Shown in pieces: positions 51,246-59,191 of a stretch of 64,000 bases of DNA. The stretch covers positions 1,116,001-1,180,000 of the forward strand of contig CAVTJR010000001.1 of NCBI GenBank assembly GCA_963735115.1, written 5' to 3'. A model generated the notes under the pieces. It was given only the letters and a program-made list of their open reading frames with translations. It made no database searches and was not told the origin of the DNA. Source of the stretch: JAKACA01 sp963735115. GTDB taxonomy: Bacteria > Actinomycetota > Acidimicrobiia > Acidimicrobiales > Bog-793. Within the stretch, counting starts at the first letter, position 1, and every line of letters starts with the position of its first letter. The translations under genes were made by a program, and so were the position numbers.

Positions 51246-52487
51246 ATGTTCGGGGCTCTCCGCCGCCGCCGCGGGCTCCAGGTGGCGCGCCGCTCCAAAG
51301 GCCGCATCGCCACTTTGGCAGCCGTCGCCGTCGTCATCGTCATCGTCATCGGCGAGGTGACGGCGGACGTCGTGAACTCCTCCGGCCCGTCCTCGGTGAT
51401 GTCGGACCGGACCTATGCCGCCGCCGTGGTGCCAATCATCGACGAATCAACCGAGCTGCTCCCGTGGCTCACCGACGTGCGCACCAGGCCGGTGAGTCTC
51501 GGTCGTGCCGGCATCGAGTCGGCCCTCGGTCGCCTCCTATCCGGGTCGATGGACGTCCAGCAACAGCTGGCGCAGCTCGACATCGCACCCCCGAGCGCCC
51601 GGGCGGGCGGTTACCTGGCTGATGCGTTGGCCGCTCGGACGCGAGCAGCCCGGGCCGTCACCGGCGGCATTGCCCAGGCCATCGCAAGGACAGGAAGCCT
51701 GCAGCAGGCGACGGCCTCCCTGCTGTCGGCTGCCTCGGATCTGCAACGGTCGGACCTCGACTACACACGCTTCATCGTCTCGCTCCCGAGTTACGTCACC
51801 CACTATGTCGCCCTGCCGGCCTCGCAGTGGTACCAGCCGTCCGAATGGTCGCCCTCCGCCGTCGCCGCCTTCGCCGGCCTGCTCCGATCGAAGTCCGCCC
51901 TCAAGGTGCACCAGTCGCTCCTCATCGTCGCCGTCACCGTGCAGCCAGCCACCCTCCGCATCACCGGCCTGCCGACCACGACCACCACCACGACGACGAC
52001 GACCACCACGACGACGAGCACGACGACGACGACCTTGCCGGGGGCGACCACGAGCAGCACCCGGCCGGCGACGACCACGAGCACCTCCACTACGACGACA
52101 AGCACGACCACGACGACGACGCTGCAAATCCCACCGCCGGGATCCGTCTCCTGGTACCAACCCACGAGTCATCTCGCCGTCGAGGTAGTCATCGCCAACG
52201 CGGGCGACGTGCCGGCGGCTCGAGTCCGCGTGCTGGCGAACCTCGTCCCTGTCGTCGCTGCGGCGAAGACGGGCAAGTCGCGGCGCACGTCGACGACGAC
52301 AACGACTGTGGCGGCTCATCCACTGCGCACGGCATCGACAGGCGCCACCGTCGCCTCGCTGGCGGCGGGAAGTTCGATCGACCTGACGCTGCCAGCCCTC
52401 GGCTGCCAGCCGGGCGGCCGCTACGTGCTGAGGATCAGGGTCGGAACTGACGTCGAGTCTTTCACGCTCCAAGTGGCGGCGGGCTGA
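51246..52487 (+). CDS. Membrane-anchored Thr-rich cell-surface protein
   Basis: This 413-aa protein has one N-terminal helix (IATLAAVAVVIVIVIGEVTA) and an extracellular region. An alpha-helical segment (residues 60-235) is followed by a long low-complexity Thr/Ser stretch (about 245-300, encoded by ACG/ACC repeats), then a beta-rich module (PTSHLAVEVVIANAGDVPAA..TVASLAAGSSIDLTLPALG). The Thr-rich linker is a typical wall-spanning or O-mannosylated region. I recognise no family. The 3' end overlaps larC by 26 bases. Confidence 0.75.
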   Translation: MFGALRRRRGLQVARRSKGRIATLAAVAVVIVIVIGEVTADVVNSSGPSSVMSDRTYAAAVVPIIDESTELLPWLTDVRTRPVSLGRAGIESALGRLLSGSMDVQQQLAQLDIAPPSARAGGYLADALAARTRAARAVTGGIAQAIARTGSLQQATASLLSAASDLQRSDLDYTRFIVSLPSYVTHYVALPASQWYQPSEWSPSAVAAFAGLLRSKSALKVHQSLLIVAVTVQPATLRITGLPTTTTTTTTTTTTTTSTTTTTLPGATTSSTRPATTTSTSTTTTSTTTTTTLQIPPPGSVSWYQPTSHLAVEVVIANAGDVPAARVRVLANLVPVVAAAKTGKSRRTSTTTTTVAAHPLRTASTGATVASLAAGSSIDLTLPALGCQPGGRYVLRIRVGTDVESFTLQVAAG

Positions 52488-53694
52488 GGTCGTCGTCGCC
52501 GTCGCCGTCCGGGAGGGACGAGCGAAAGCCCGCCTCGGCGCGCGCCGCCACCTCGATGAGCGTCAGGCCTGTGATGCGGGCAACGCGGGCAGCGTCGGAG
52601 TGCTCGGCCTTCACCCTCCCCGGACTCACCTTGACTCGTACCGGTAGCCCTTCCACCTCCACGACGCCCGGCTGCCGTTCCGACGTCCAGCGCTGCACGC
52701 CGGAAGCCCGCACACCGAGCGTGCCCGTCTCGGCCGCCATCATCTCGGCCAGCTCGCTCGCCAGCGCAGGGTCACACAGCACGCTCAGCACGTGTCCCGG
52801 GCGGCCGCCCTTCATCACGACGGGATGGATCCAGGCGTCGAGCGCTCCCACCTCGAGGAGGCGGGAGACGGCGTGGGCGAGGGTTTCGCCCGTGGCGTCG
52901 TCCAGGTTCGACTCGAGGACGACGAGGGGCTGACCGGCCGGACCCGCCGAGGCGCCCTCGGAGGCGGCGGCGAGCCCGATGACGACCTGCGTGCAGTTGG
53001 GCGTGCCCTCCAGCTCGCGCACTCCCGCCCCGAACCCCGACAGTTCGACCGTCATCGCCGGCATCGGCCCGAAATGGCTTCCCCAGGCTCGCAGCATGGC
53101 TGCTCCTGTCGGGGTCGTGAGCTCGATATTGACGTCGCGGCCGACCGTCGGGATGCCGGTGAGGAGCTCGACGACAGCGGGGGCGGGGTTCGGCAGGAGC
53201 CCATGGGAGGTTCTCACGACGCCCGTCCCGTTCACGACGGGGCTCGAGCTCACGACGTCGACTTCGAGTAGCTCGAGGGCGATGGCCGAGCCCACGACGT
53301 CCACGATGGCGTCATGTCCGCCGACTTCGTGGAAGTGGACCTGAGCGACAGGGCGGCGGTGCAGGCGCCCCTCGACCTCGGCAAGCGCCGTGAAGGCTCC
53401 GACGGCGCGTGCTCGGACCCGGTCCGGCAGGCGGGCCTCCTCCACGATCCCGAGGACGTGCATGAAGGTCCGGACGACACCGTCGTCCCGGGCGCGCACG
53501 ATCGCCTGGGTGGCTGCGAGCCCGTTGCGGAGCACCGGCTCGAATTCGAGCGACCAACCGCCGATCGGGATCTGCCCGAGGAGCTTGACGAGCTCGTCGG
53601 TATCGGCCCCGGCGTCCACGAGGCTGCCGAGCGTCATGTCACCGGAGATGCCGGAGAAGCAGTTGAACCAGGCGACACGCCGACCGGTGGTCAT
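52462..53694 (-). CDS. larC: Nickel pincer cofactor biosynthesis protein LarC
   Basis: This 410-aa protein is LarC, the CTP-dependent nickel insertase for the pincer cofactor of lactate racemase and related enzymes. It has AWFNCFSGISGDMTLGSLVD, the His-rich VAQVHFHEVGGHDAIVDVVG, LLPNPAPAVVELL, LTTPTGAAMLRAW, ESNLDDATGETLAHAVSRLL and VHPVVMKGGRPG-like (IHPVVMKGGRPGHVLSVLC). The full-length form occurs in one frame with no internal frameshift. Its ATG overlaps the larB stop as ATGA. Confidence 0.92.
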   Translation of the reverse strand: MTTGRRVAWFNCFSGISGDMTLGSLVDAGADTDELVKLLGQIPIGGWSLEFEPVLRNGLAATQAIVRARDDGVVRTFMHVLGIVEEARLPDRVRARAVGAFTALAEVEGRLHRRPVAQVHFHEVGGHDAIVDVVGSAIALELLEVDVVSSSPVVNGTGVVRTSHGLLPNPAPAVVELLTGIPTVGRDVNIELTTPTGAAMLRAWGSHFGPMPAMTVELSGFGAGVRELEGTPNCTQVVIGLAAASEGASAGPAGQPLVVLESNLDDATGETLAHAVSRLLEVGALDAWIHPVVMKGGRPGHVLSVLCDPALASELAEMMAAETGTLGVRASGVQRWTSERQPGVVEVEGLPVRVKVSPGRVKAEHSDAARVARITGLTLIEVAARAEAGFRSSLPDGDGDDDLSPPPLGA

Positions 53695-54456
53695 CGCAGG
53701 ATCCGGGCTACGGCACAGGCCGCTCCGAAACCGTTGTCGATGCCGACCACCGTCACGCCGGCAGCGCAGGAGGCGTGCATCGCCAGGAGAGCGGTCACGC
53801 CCTCGAGGGCGGCACCGTAACCGGCCGAGGTGGGCACGGCGATGATCGGTGCGGGGGTGAGGCCGCCGACGAGGCTCGCAAGGGCTCCTTCCATGCCGGC
53901 GATGACGACAACGGCGTCGGCTTCGCAGAGGGCGTCGAAGGCCGCGAGGATGCGGTGGACACCGGCGACACCGCAGTCAGCCAGCACGTCAGGTCGCCAT
54001 CCGTACGCCCGCAACGTGGCCACGCACTCGTCGGTCGCCGGCTGATCGGCCGTACCGGCTGAGCAGACGAGGATCCGTCCCGGCCGCCTCTCGGCGGCTC
54101 GCCAGTAGATCGTCAGGAGCCGATCGTCCCGCGTCGCTCCGTCCGCCGGCTCGCAGGTACCACCGGGGGACCGTTCGAGAGCGGCCTCAGCCTGCACCGC
54201 CGTTGCCCGGGTGAGAAGCACCGGGCCGCTGCCGCTGCCGAGGAGCTCGGCCACGATGCCGGCGCATTGGGCGGCCGTCTTGCCGGGGCCGTAGATCGCC
54301 TCACCCATGCCCTGGCGAAGGGGTCGGTGGTGGTCGACCTTGGCGTAACCGAGATCCGTGAAGGGCAGCCGTCGCAGCCTGGAGATGGCATCCTCCGGCG
54401 AGCAGGTACCCGACTGGATGTCCTCTACTAAATTGGCGCACGTCGATCTCGTCCAT
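53691..54456 (-). pseudogene. larB: LarB, frame-disrupted near the start
   Basis: LarB carboxylates and hydrolyses nicotinic acid adenine dinucleotide in pincer cofactor synthesis. The main frame has CSPEDAISRLRRLPFTDLGY, KVDHHRPLRQGMGEAIYGPG and GVAGVHRILAAFDALCEADA with the AIR carboxylase-like core and VPTSAGYG. The conserved N-terminus extends well above the ATG at 54308 but has no start in its own frame. ATG 54456 (MDEIDVRQ) in the next frame fits if one T is removed at 54430-54432 (CAATTAG became CAATTTAG). pheA starts 21 bases away, divergent. Confidence 0.8.
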
Positions 54457-54477
54457 CGTGCTCACTATCCTGCCCGC

Positions 54478-55446
54478 ATGGACGGGGACTTGCGACCTTC
54501 AGGCGTGCGCTGGCCGACGATCGGCTTCCTCGGCCCCCCCGGCACCTTCACCGAGGAGGCGTTGCTCGCCGAGCCGGGGCATGCCGGCGCCCGTCTTGTC
54601 CCCTTCGCAACGATCGGTGACGTGCTCACCGCCGTCGATGGCGGCGAGGTGGCGGCGGGTTTCGTGCCGATCGAGAATTCGATCGAGGGGACCGTGCCGG
54701 TCACCCTCGACCACCTCGTTTTCGAGTCGGACCTGTTGATCCAGGCGGAATCGGTCCTCGACGTGCATCTCCATCTCCTCGCTCCATCCGGGACGAAGGT
54801 GGAGGACGTCCACAGGGTCGTGTCGTTCCCGCACGCCAGCGCCCAGTGCCGGCGCTTCGTGCGCGACATGCTCGGAGGAGCCGAAGTGGTGGCGTCGAGC
54901 TCGACGGCCGAGGCGGCTCGGCTCGTCGGCGAGGAGCGAGCGGTGGGCACGGCGGCCATCGCTCCTCTACTGGCCGGGCGCCTCTATGGCCTGGAGGCGA
55001 TCGCCGAGCGGATCGAGGACTTCGGGGAGAACCAAACACGCTTCCTCCTTGTGGCCCCCGGGGAGGTGCCCGCCCCCACCGGCCACGACCGCACGAGCAT
55101 CGTTTGCTTCCAGCAGGCGGACCGCCCGGGGAGCCTGCACGAGATCCTCTCCCACTTCTCCGCCAGGAGCCTCAACCTCACGAAGATCGAGTCGCGACCG
55201 ACGAAGCAAGGGTTGGGGGACTACTGCTTCGTCATCGATCTCGAAGGGCACGTCGCCGACGAGATCGTCGGTGACTGCTTGAAGGAGTTGCACGTGGTGT
55301 TGGCAGGCTTGAAGTTTCTCGGCTCGTACCCTGCCGCCGGCGATCACGGGCCTCGACTGCGGGAGGCGTTGTCGCTGCGGCGCCAAGAAGCCGAGTCGTG
55401 GCTCGGTTCCGTGCGCCGCCAGCTCCGTCCTGGCTGCGATCCCTGA
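54478..55446 (+). CDS. pheA: Prephenate dehydratase
   Basis: This 322-aa enzyme converts prephenate to phenylpyruvate in phenylalanine synthesis. The substrate domain has IGFLGPPGTFTEEALLAEPG and FVPIENSIEGTVPVTLDHLV, and the catalytic Thr region near HASAQCRRFV and ENQTRFLLV. A C-terminal ACT domain follows (SLHEILSHFSARSLNLTKIE, SRPTKQGLGDYCFVIDLEGH) for feedback by phenylalanine. ATG 54478 matches the family start; the open frame to 54358 is antisense to larB. Confidence 0.93.
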   Translation: MDGDLRPSGVRWPTIGFLGPPGTFTEEALLAEPGHAGARLVPFATIGDVLTAVDGGEVAAGFVPIENSIEGTVPVTLDHLVFESDLLIQAESVLDVHLHLLAPSGTKVEDVHRVVSFPHASAQCRRFVRDMLGGAEVVASSSTAEAARLVGEERAVGTAAIAPLLAGRLYGLEAIAERIEDFGENQTRFLLVAPGEVPAPTGHDRTSIVCFQQADRPGSLHEILSHFSARSLNLTKIESRPTKQGLGDYCFVIDLEGHVADEIVGDCLKELHVVLAGLKFLGSYPAAGDHGPRLREALSLRRQEAESWLGSVRRQLRPGCDP

Positions 55447-55463
55447 GGCGGAATAACATGATC

Positions 55464-55568
55464 GAACTTGGTGCGATTCCGAGGAGTGGCGGTAACAGCC
55501 CGCCGGACCCGCCGGTGGTGGGTCGACCCGGTGCAACCCCGGGGCCACGCGGTGAGACCCCGCCGAAG
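55464..55568 (+). promoter_or_regulatory. FMN riboswitch (RFN element)
   Basis: The 55464-55568 stretch carries the RFN blocks in order: GGTGCGATTCCGAGGAGTGG, CGGTAACAGCCCGC, CCCGGTGCAACCCCGGGGCC and GCGGTGAGACCCCG. These match the conserved GGGTGAAATTCCC.., GGCGGTNANAGCCCGC, CCGGTGNNATTCCGGGGCC and ACGGTNANAGTCCGG segments. It lies about 60 bases before the ribE ATG. No T-rich terminator follows, so FMN probably blocks translation rather than elongation. Confidence 0.8.
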
Positions 55569-55627
55569 GCCGGCAAGTTGCCGCCTTCCGCCCGCCGCCG
55601 AGGGGTGGCCGCGCAGAGGAGGTCACC

Positions 55628-56848
55628 ATGTTCACGGGAAGAATTCGCCATGTAGGAGTCGTTTCGGGCATCGACGATCTCGGAGTGCGCGTGCACGCAC
55701 CCAAGATCGCCGGACTGGCCGAAGAGGGCTCCTCGGTCGCCGTCGCCGGTGTGTGTCTGACCGTCTCGGCCGTGGGGCCGGACGGCTTCGAGGCGGACCT
55801 CTCGGCTGAGACGCGGCGCCGGTCGACGTTGGGCGATCTCGCAATCGGCTCGATGGTCAACCTCGAAGCCGCCCTCGAAGTTGGCTGCTCACTCGATGGC
55901 CATCTCGTGCAGGGACACATCGATGGCACGGGCAAGGTCGCCCGCATCGACGAGGAGGGAATCGGTCGTCGAGTCTGGATCCGCACCTCCGATCACGTCA
56001 TGGCGGAGATCGTGGCGAAAGGTTCCATCGCCGTCGATGGCGTCAGCTTGACGGTGGCCGAGACGGGGCGGGACCGTTTCTCGGTTGCCCTCATCCCGAC
56101 GACGTTGGCCGAGACGACGCTGTCGGCCCTCGAGGTCGGCGGCCGTGTGAACATCGAGACCGACCTCGTTGCCAAGCTTGCCCGCCACAACGGGGCCGCC
56201 ACAGGCGCCGCCCTGGCGGCAGTCATCGGCTCGCTGCCCTGGGCAGGTCCGCTCAGCGGTCGCCTCGGCGTCGAGAAGGCCGTGGCGCAGCTCGCCGCCG
56301 GTGGCGGCGTCGTCGTCTGGGACCCGGGGCGCGAGCACGAAGGCGATGTCGTCTTCGCGGGTGCCAGGCTTCGCCCGGAGGCGATGACCTTCCTGCTCAC
56401 GCATGCATGCGGCCACACCACCGTGCCGTGCGACCTCGCCCGGCTCGAACGACTTGAGATCCCCCCACTCCCAGGCGGCGGTGACCGCCACGGCACCGCT
56501 CCGCACCTGCCGGTAGACTTGGCGGCCGGCACCGGCACGGGCGTGTCGGCCGTGGAGCGGGCTGCGACGATCCGACGCATCGCCCACCCGCGGGCCGTGC
56601 CAGGGGACTTCCTGCGACCTGGTCACGTGTTCCCCCTCGGAGCGCGCCCGGGGGGTCTGGCCGAGAGGGCCGGGCACACGGAGGCCTCGGTGGCGCTCTG
56701 CGAGGCGGCCGGGTTGCCGAAGGTCGCCGTCATTTGCGAAGTCATGAGCGCCGACGGCGTCATGGCAGGAGGCGCCGCATTGGAGCGCTTCGCCTTGCGC
56801 TGGGGGCTGCCGGTCGTCGATGTCGCCGACCTCGCCGCCTGGCTCTGA
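55628..56848 (+). CDS. Riboflavin synthase / DHBP synthase fusion (RibE-RibB)
   Basis: In this 406-aa chain residues 1-200 are riboflavin synthase: two lumazine-binding repeats, MFTGRIRHVGVV with VAVAGVCLTVS and GHLVQGHIDGTGKV, then GSIAVDGVSLTVAETG with PTTLAETTLS. Residues about 205-406 are 3,4-dihydroxy-2-butanone-4-phosphate synthase: VVWDPGREHEGDVVFAGA (usual ENEGD is EHEGD), FLLTHACGHTTVPCD, LRPGHVFPL, GHTEASVALCEAAGLPKVAV and CEVMSADGVM. No GTP cyclohydrolase II part is present. The start has GAGGAGG upstream and is under the FMN riboswitch. Confidence 0.88.
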   Translation: MFTGRIRHVGVVSGIDDLGVRVHAPKIAGLAEEGSSVAVAGVCLTVSAVGPDGFEADLSAETRRRSTLGDLAIGSMVNLEAALEVGCSLDGHLVQGHIDGTGKVARIDEEGIGRRVWIRTSDHVMAEIVAKGSIAVDGVSLTVAETGRDRFSVALIPTTLAETTLSALEVGGRVNIETDLVAKLARHNGAATGAALAAVIGSLPWAGPLSGRLGVEKAVAQLAAGGGVVVWDPGREHEGDVVFAGARLRPEAMTFLLTHACGHTTVPCDLARLERLEIPPLPGGGDRHGTAPHLPVDLAAGTGTGVSAVERAATIRRIAHPRAVPGDFLRPGHVFPLGARPGGLAERAGHTEASVALCEAAGLPKVAVICEVMSADGVMAGGAALERFALRWGLPVVDVADLAAWL

Positions 56849-57003
56849 TCAGCCCTCGGCCCTCCGTCGCCGGTCTCGACACCACAGGCGTGAGGTCGTC
56901 GGGTGCTCCGAAGGAGGTTCGCAGTCAGGTCGCACCAAACTCACAGGATCCCGCCGTTTACTAGTGGTGCAATCGATGATCGATCGAAAGGCCGGAAGGC
57001 GCC

Positions 57004-58684
57004 ATGAGCAACCACGACGAAGAGCACGAGGGTTCAGCCGAGGAGGCGGCTTGGGCATGGACGGAATCCGGCATGGACGGATCCGCCCGAGGACGACGAC
57101 GACGAAACAGAGGGTTCCCCTTCGGCGGCGGCAGGGGCCTGGAGCGACCGGCGCGAAGACACGGTGCCGTTTCCGCCGACGTCCTCGGGCAGCGGCAGCT
57201 GGCCGCCCGGGTCGCCAGTGACTCCGGTAGGCGGAGTTCGTCTCGGCCCGGGCGACACCGCCGCGTTCCCGCCGTACTCCGGCCCGGCTTCGTCGTTCCC
57301 GCCGTACTCCGGCCCGGCTTCGTCGTTCCCGCCGTACTCCGGCCCGGCTTCGTCGTTCCCGCCGTACTCCGGCCCGGCTTCGTCGTTCCCCTCCGCGCCA
57401 CCGCCGGCGCCGCCGCGGCGCCGTCACCGCTTGCTGGTCGGAGGGGCGGCTCTGCTGGTCGCGCTGGCGGCAGCCGGCGGCGTCGGCATCGGCCACTTGA
57501 TCTGGCCCTCGGGCTCGTCGCTGTCGAGCGCATCCACCTCACCGATCAGCTCCCCGAGCGGTTCGGGCAGTTCAGGATCGGCTGGCTCGGGCGGCTCGAA
57601 CTTCGGGCAGTCACCCTTCGGATCGGGCGGCCCGGGAGGCTCCTTCTTCGGCCAGACGCCGCCCGCCTCGGGCGGTAGCTCCTCCGGTGGCGGGACAGAA
57701 GGCAGCGGTGGTCCCTCCGATGTGGCCTCGATCGCCGCCAAGGTCGACCCGGCCCTGGTCGACATCAACTCGACCTTCAGCTACCAGCAGGCCGAGGGCG
57801 CCGGGACGGGGATCGTCCTCACGTCGACCGGGGAGATCCTCACGAACAACCACGTCGTCGACGGTGCCACCAAGATCAGCGTGACGGACGTCGGCAACGG
57901 CAAGACCTACAGCGCAAGCGTCGTCGGATATGACTCCACCCACGACATCGCCGTCATTCAGCTGCAGGGCGCTTCCGGGCTGGCGACCGCCAAATTCGCC
58001 AATTCCTCCAACCTCGCCGTCGGCGAGTCGGTCGTGGCCATCGGCAACGCCGGTGGGACAGGCGGCACGCCGACGAGTGCCGGTGGGTCGATCACGGCGC
58101 TCAACCAGTCCGTCACGGCCAGCGATGACCTCGACGGCACGAGCGAGCAGCTCACCGGGATGATCGAGGTCAACGCGGACGTGCAGGCGGGCGACTCCGG
58201 CGGATCGCTCGTGAACAACGCCGGCGAGGTGATCGGGATGGACACGGCCGGCTCGGCGGCGTCCTTCGCCATCTCCTCGAACGTGCAGGGTTTCGCCATC
58301 CCCATCGACCAGGCGATCTCGACAGCGGCGGCGATCGAGTCCGGACAGGGCTCCTCCGACGTCCACGTCGGCCCGACCGCCTTCCTCGGGGTGCTCATCT
58401 CTTCGTCAGGGAGTGAAGGCGGCTTCGGCGGCGACTTCGGCGGGTCGAGCACCTCGGGCGCCGACCTCAGCGGTGTCGTGAGCGGCGGACCGGCTGCGCA
58501 GGCAGGGCTCGTCGCCGGCGACGTCATCACCTCGTTTGATGGCCAGACCGTGGATTCGCCCTCCACGCTGAGCCACCTCATGGTGACGCTCCACCCCGGT
58601 GACAGTGTCGTCCTCGGATGGGTCGATGCCTCCGGGCAGTCGCACTCCGCCACGGTCGTGCTCGCCAGCGGGCCGCCTGCCTGA
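57004..58684 (+). pseudogene. HtrA/DegP-like serine protease with PDZ domain, frame-disrupted at the N-terminus
   Basis: The protein starts at ATG 57004 (SNHDEEHEGSAEEAAWAWT), is thrown out of frame near 57064, and continues as DPPEDDDDETEGSPSAAAGA. Removing one A at GGAATCC (57064-57068) yields the repeat WTDPAWTDPPEDD. Then come four FPPYSGPASS repeats, one membrane helix (LLVGGAALLVALAAAGGVGI), a Gly/Ser-rich linker and a trypsin-like domain with His in LTNNHVVDG, Asp in STHDIAVIQL and Ser in QAGDSGGSL. A C-terminal PDZ follows (GVVSGGPAAQAGLVAGDVIT). It is a membrane-tethered quality-control protease acting outside the cell membrane. It may be intact in the organism. Confidence 0.82.
57266..57385 (+). 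repeat. Four identical 30-base tandem repeats in the HtrA gene
   Basis: The unit TTCCCGCCGTACTCCGGCCC plus GGCTTCGTCG is repeated four times without spacer at 57266, 57296, 57326 and 57356. It encodes (FPPYSGPASS)4, a Pro/Ser/Tyr-rich cytoplasmic segment before the membrane helix. The exact identity suggests recent expansion by slippage, so copy number may vary. Confidence 0.9.
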
Positions 58685-58747
58685 GGCGCCCACGAGGGCT
58701 CTGCCTCGCCCGGGGCCACCCGATGGGTGGAAGAGTAGGGAACTTGT

Positions 58748-58770
58748 AATAGTCTGATACTCGAACTATT
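58748..58770. promoter_or_regulatory. Inverted repeat upstream of padR
   Basis: AATAGT and ACTATT flank an 11-base spacer (CTGATACTCGA), ending 9 bases before the padR start. PadR proteins typically repress their own promoter from such sites, and the TGATAC and TATT elements could belong to the promoter itself. Confidence 0.5.
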
Positions 58771-58779
58771 CTGGCGAAC

Positions 58780-59178
58780 ATGGCAGGCATGCGTGACGCC
58801 ACCTACTACGCCTTGGCCGTGCTGCTGGAAGGACGCACCCACGGCTACGCAATTCTCGAGCGTGTGCGCGACCTCACCAATGGCAGGGTGAAGCTCACGG
58901 CCGGCACGCTCTACGGCACCTTGGACCGCCTCGTCGACGAGGGCCTCATCCAGCGAGCCGGCAGCGAGATCGTCCGCGGACGAGCACGCCAGTACTTCGA
59001 GATCACCGAGAAGGGCTCCGGCGCGGTGGAGCTCGAGGCGGACCGCCTGGCGCAGGGCGCCGCCGTCGTGCATGCCGCCGTCAAGGGTCGCACGGCGCAC
59101 AGGCGGACGGGCGGCCGCCCTGCGATGCCGGGGGTGCCGTGCGGCGCTCCGGCACTCGCCGGCCTGCGTCTTGGCTGA
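58780..59178 (+). CDS. PadR-family transcriptional regulator
   Basis: This 132-aa winged-helix regulator has YYALAVLLEGRTHGYAILER, LTAGTLYGTLDRLVDEGLIQ and the wing region ARQYFEITEKGSGAVE. The C-terminal 30 residues are irregular and Arg-rich, so the true end could be affected by an indel. ATG 58780 or 58789 could be the start. It probably controls itself and the membrane protein that follows 13 bases later, as in PadR/membrane pairs of other actinobacteria. Confidence 0.88.
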   Translation: MAGMRDATYYALAVLLEGRTHGYAILERVRDLTNGRVKLTAGTLYGTLDRLVDEGLIQRAGSEIVRGRARQYFEITEKGSGAVELEADRLAQGAAVVHAAVKGRTAHRRTGGRPAMPGVPCGAPALAGLRLG

Positions 59179-59191
59179 GGAGGCTGGCCCA

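Noticed and set aside
57266..57385. Regular 30-base repeats as a possible CRISPR array
   Set aside because: The units are contiguous with no spacers and encode an in-frame protein repeat.
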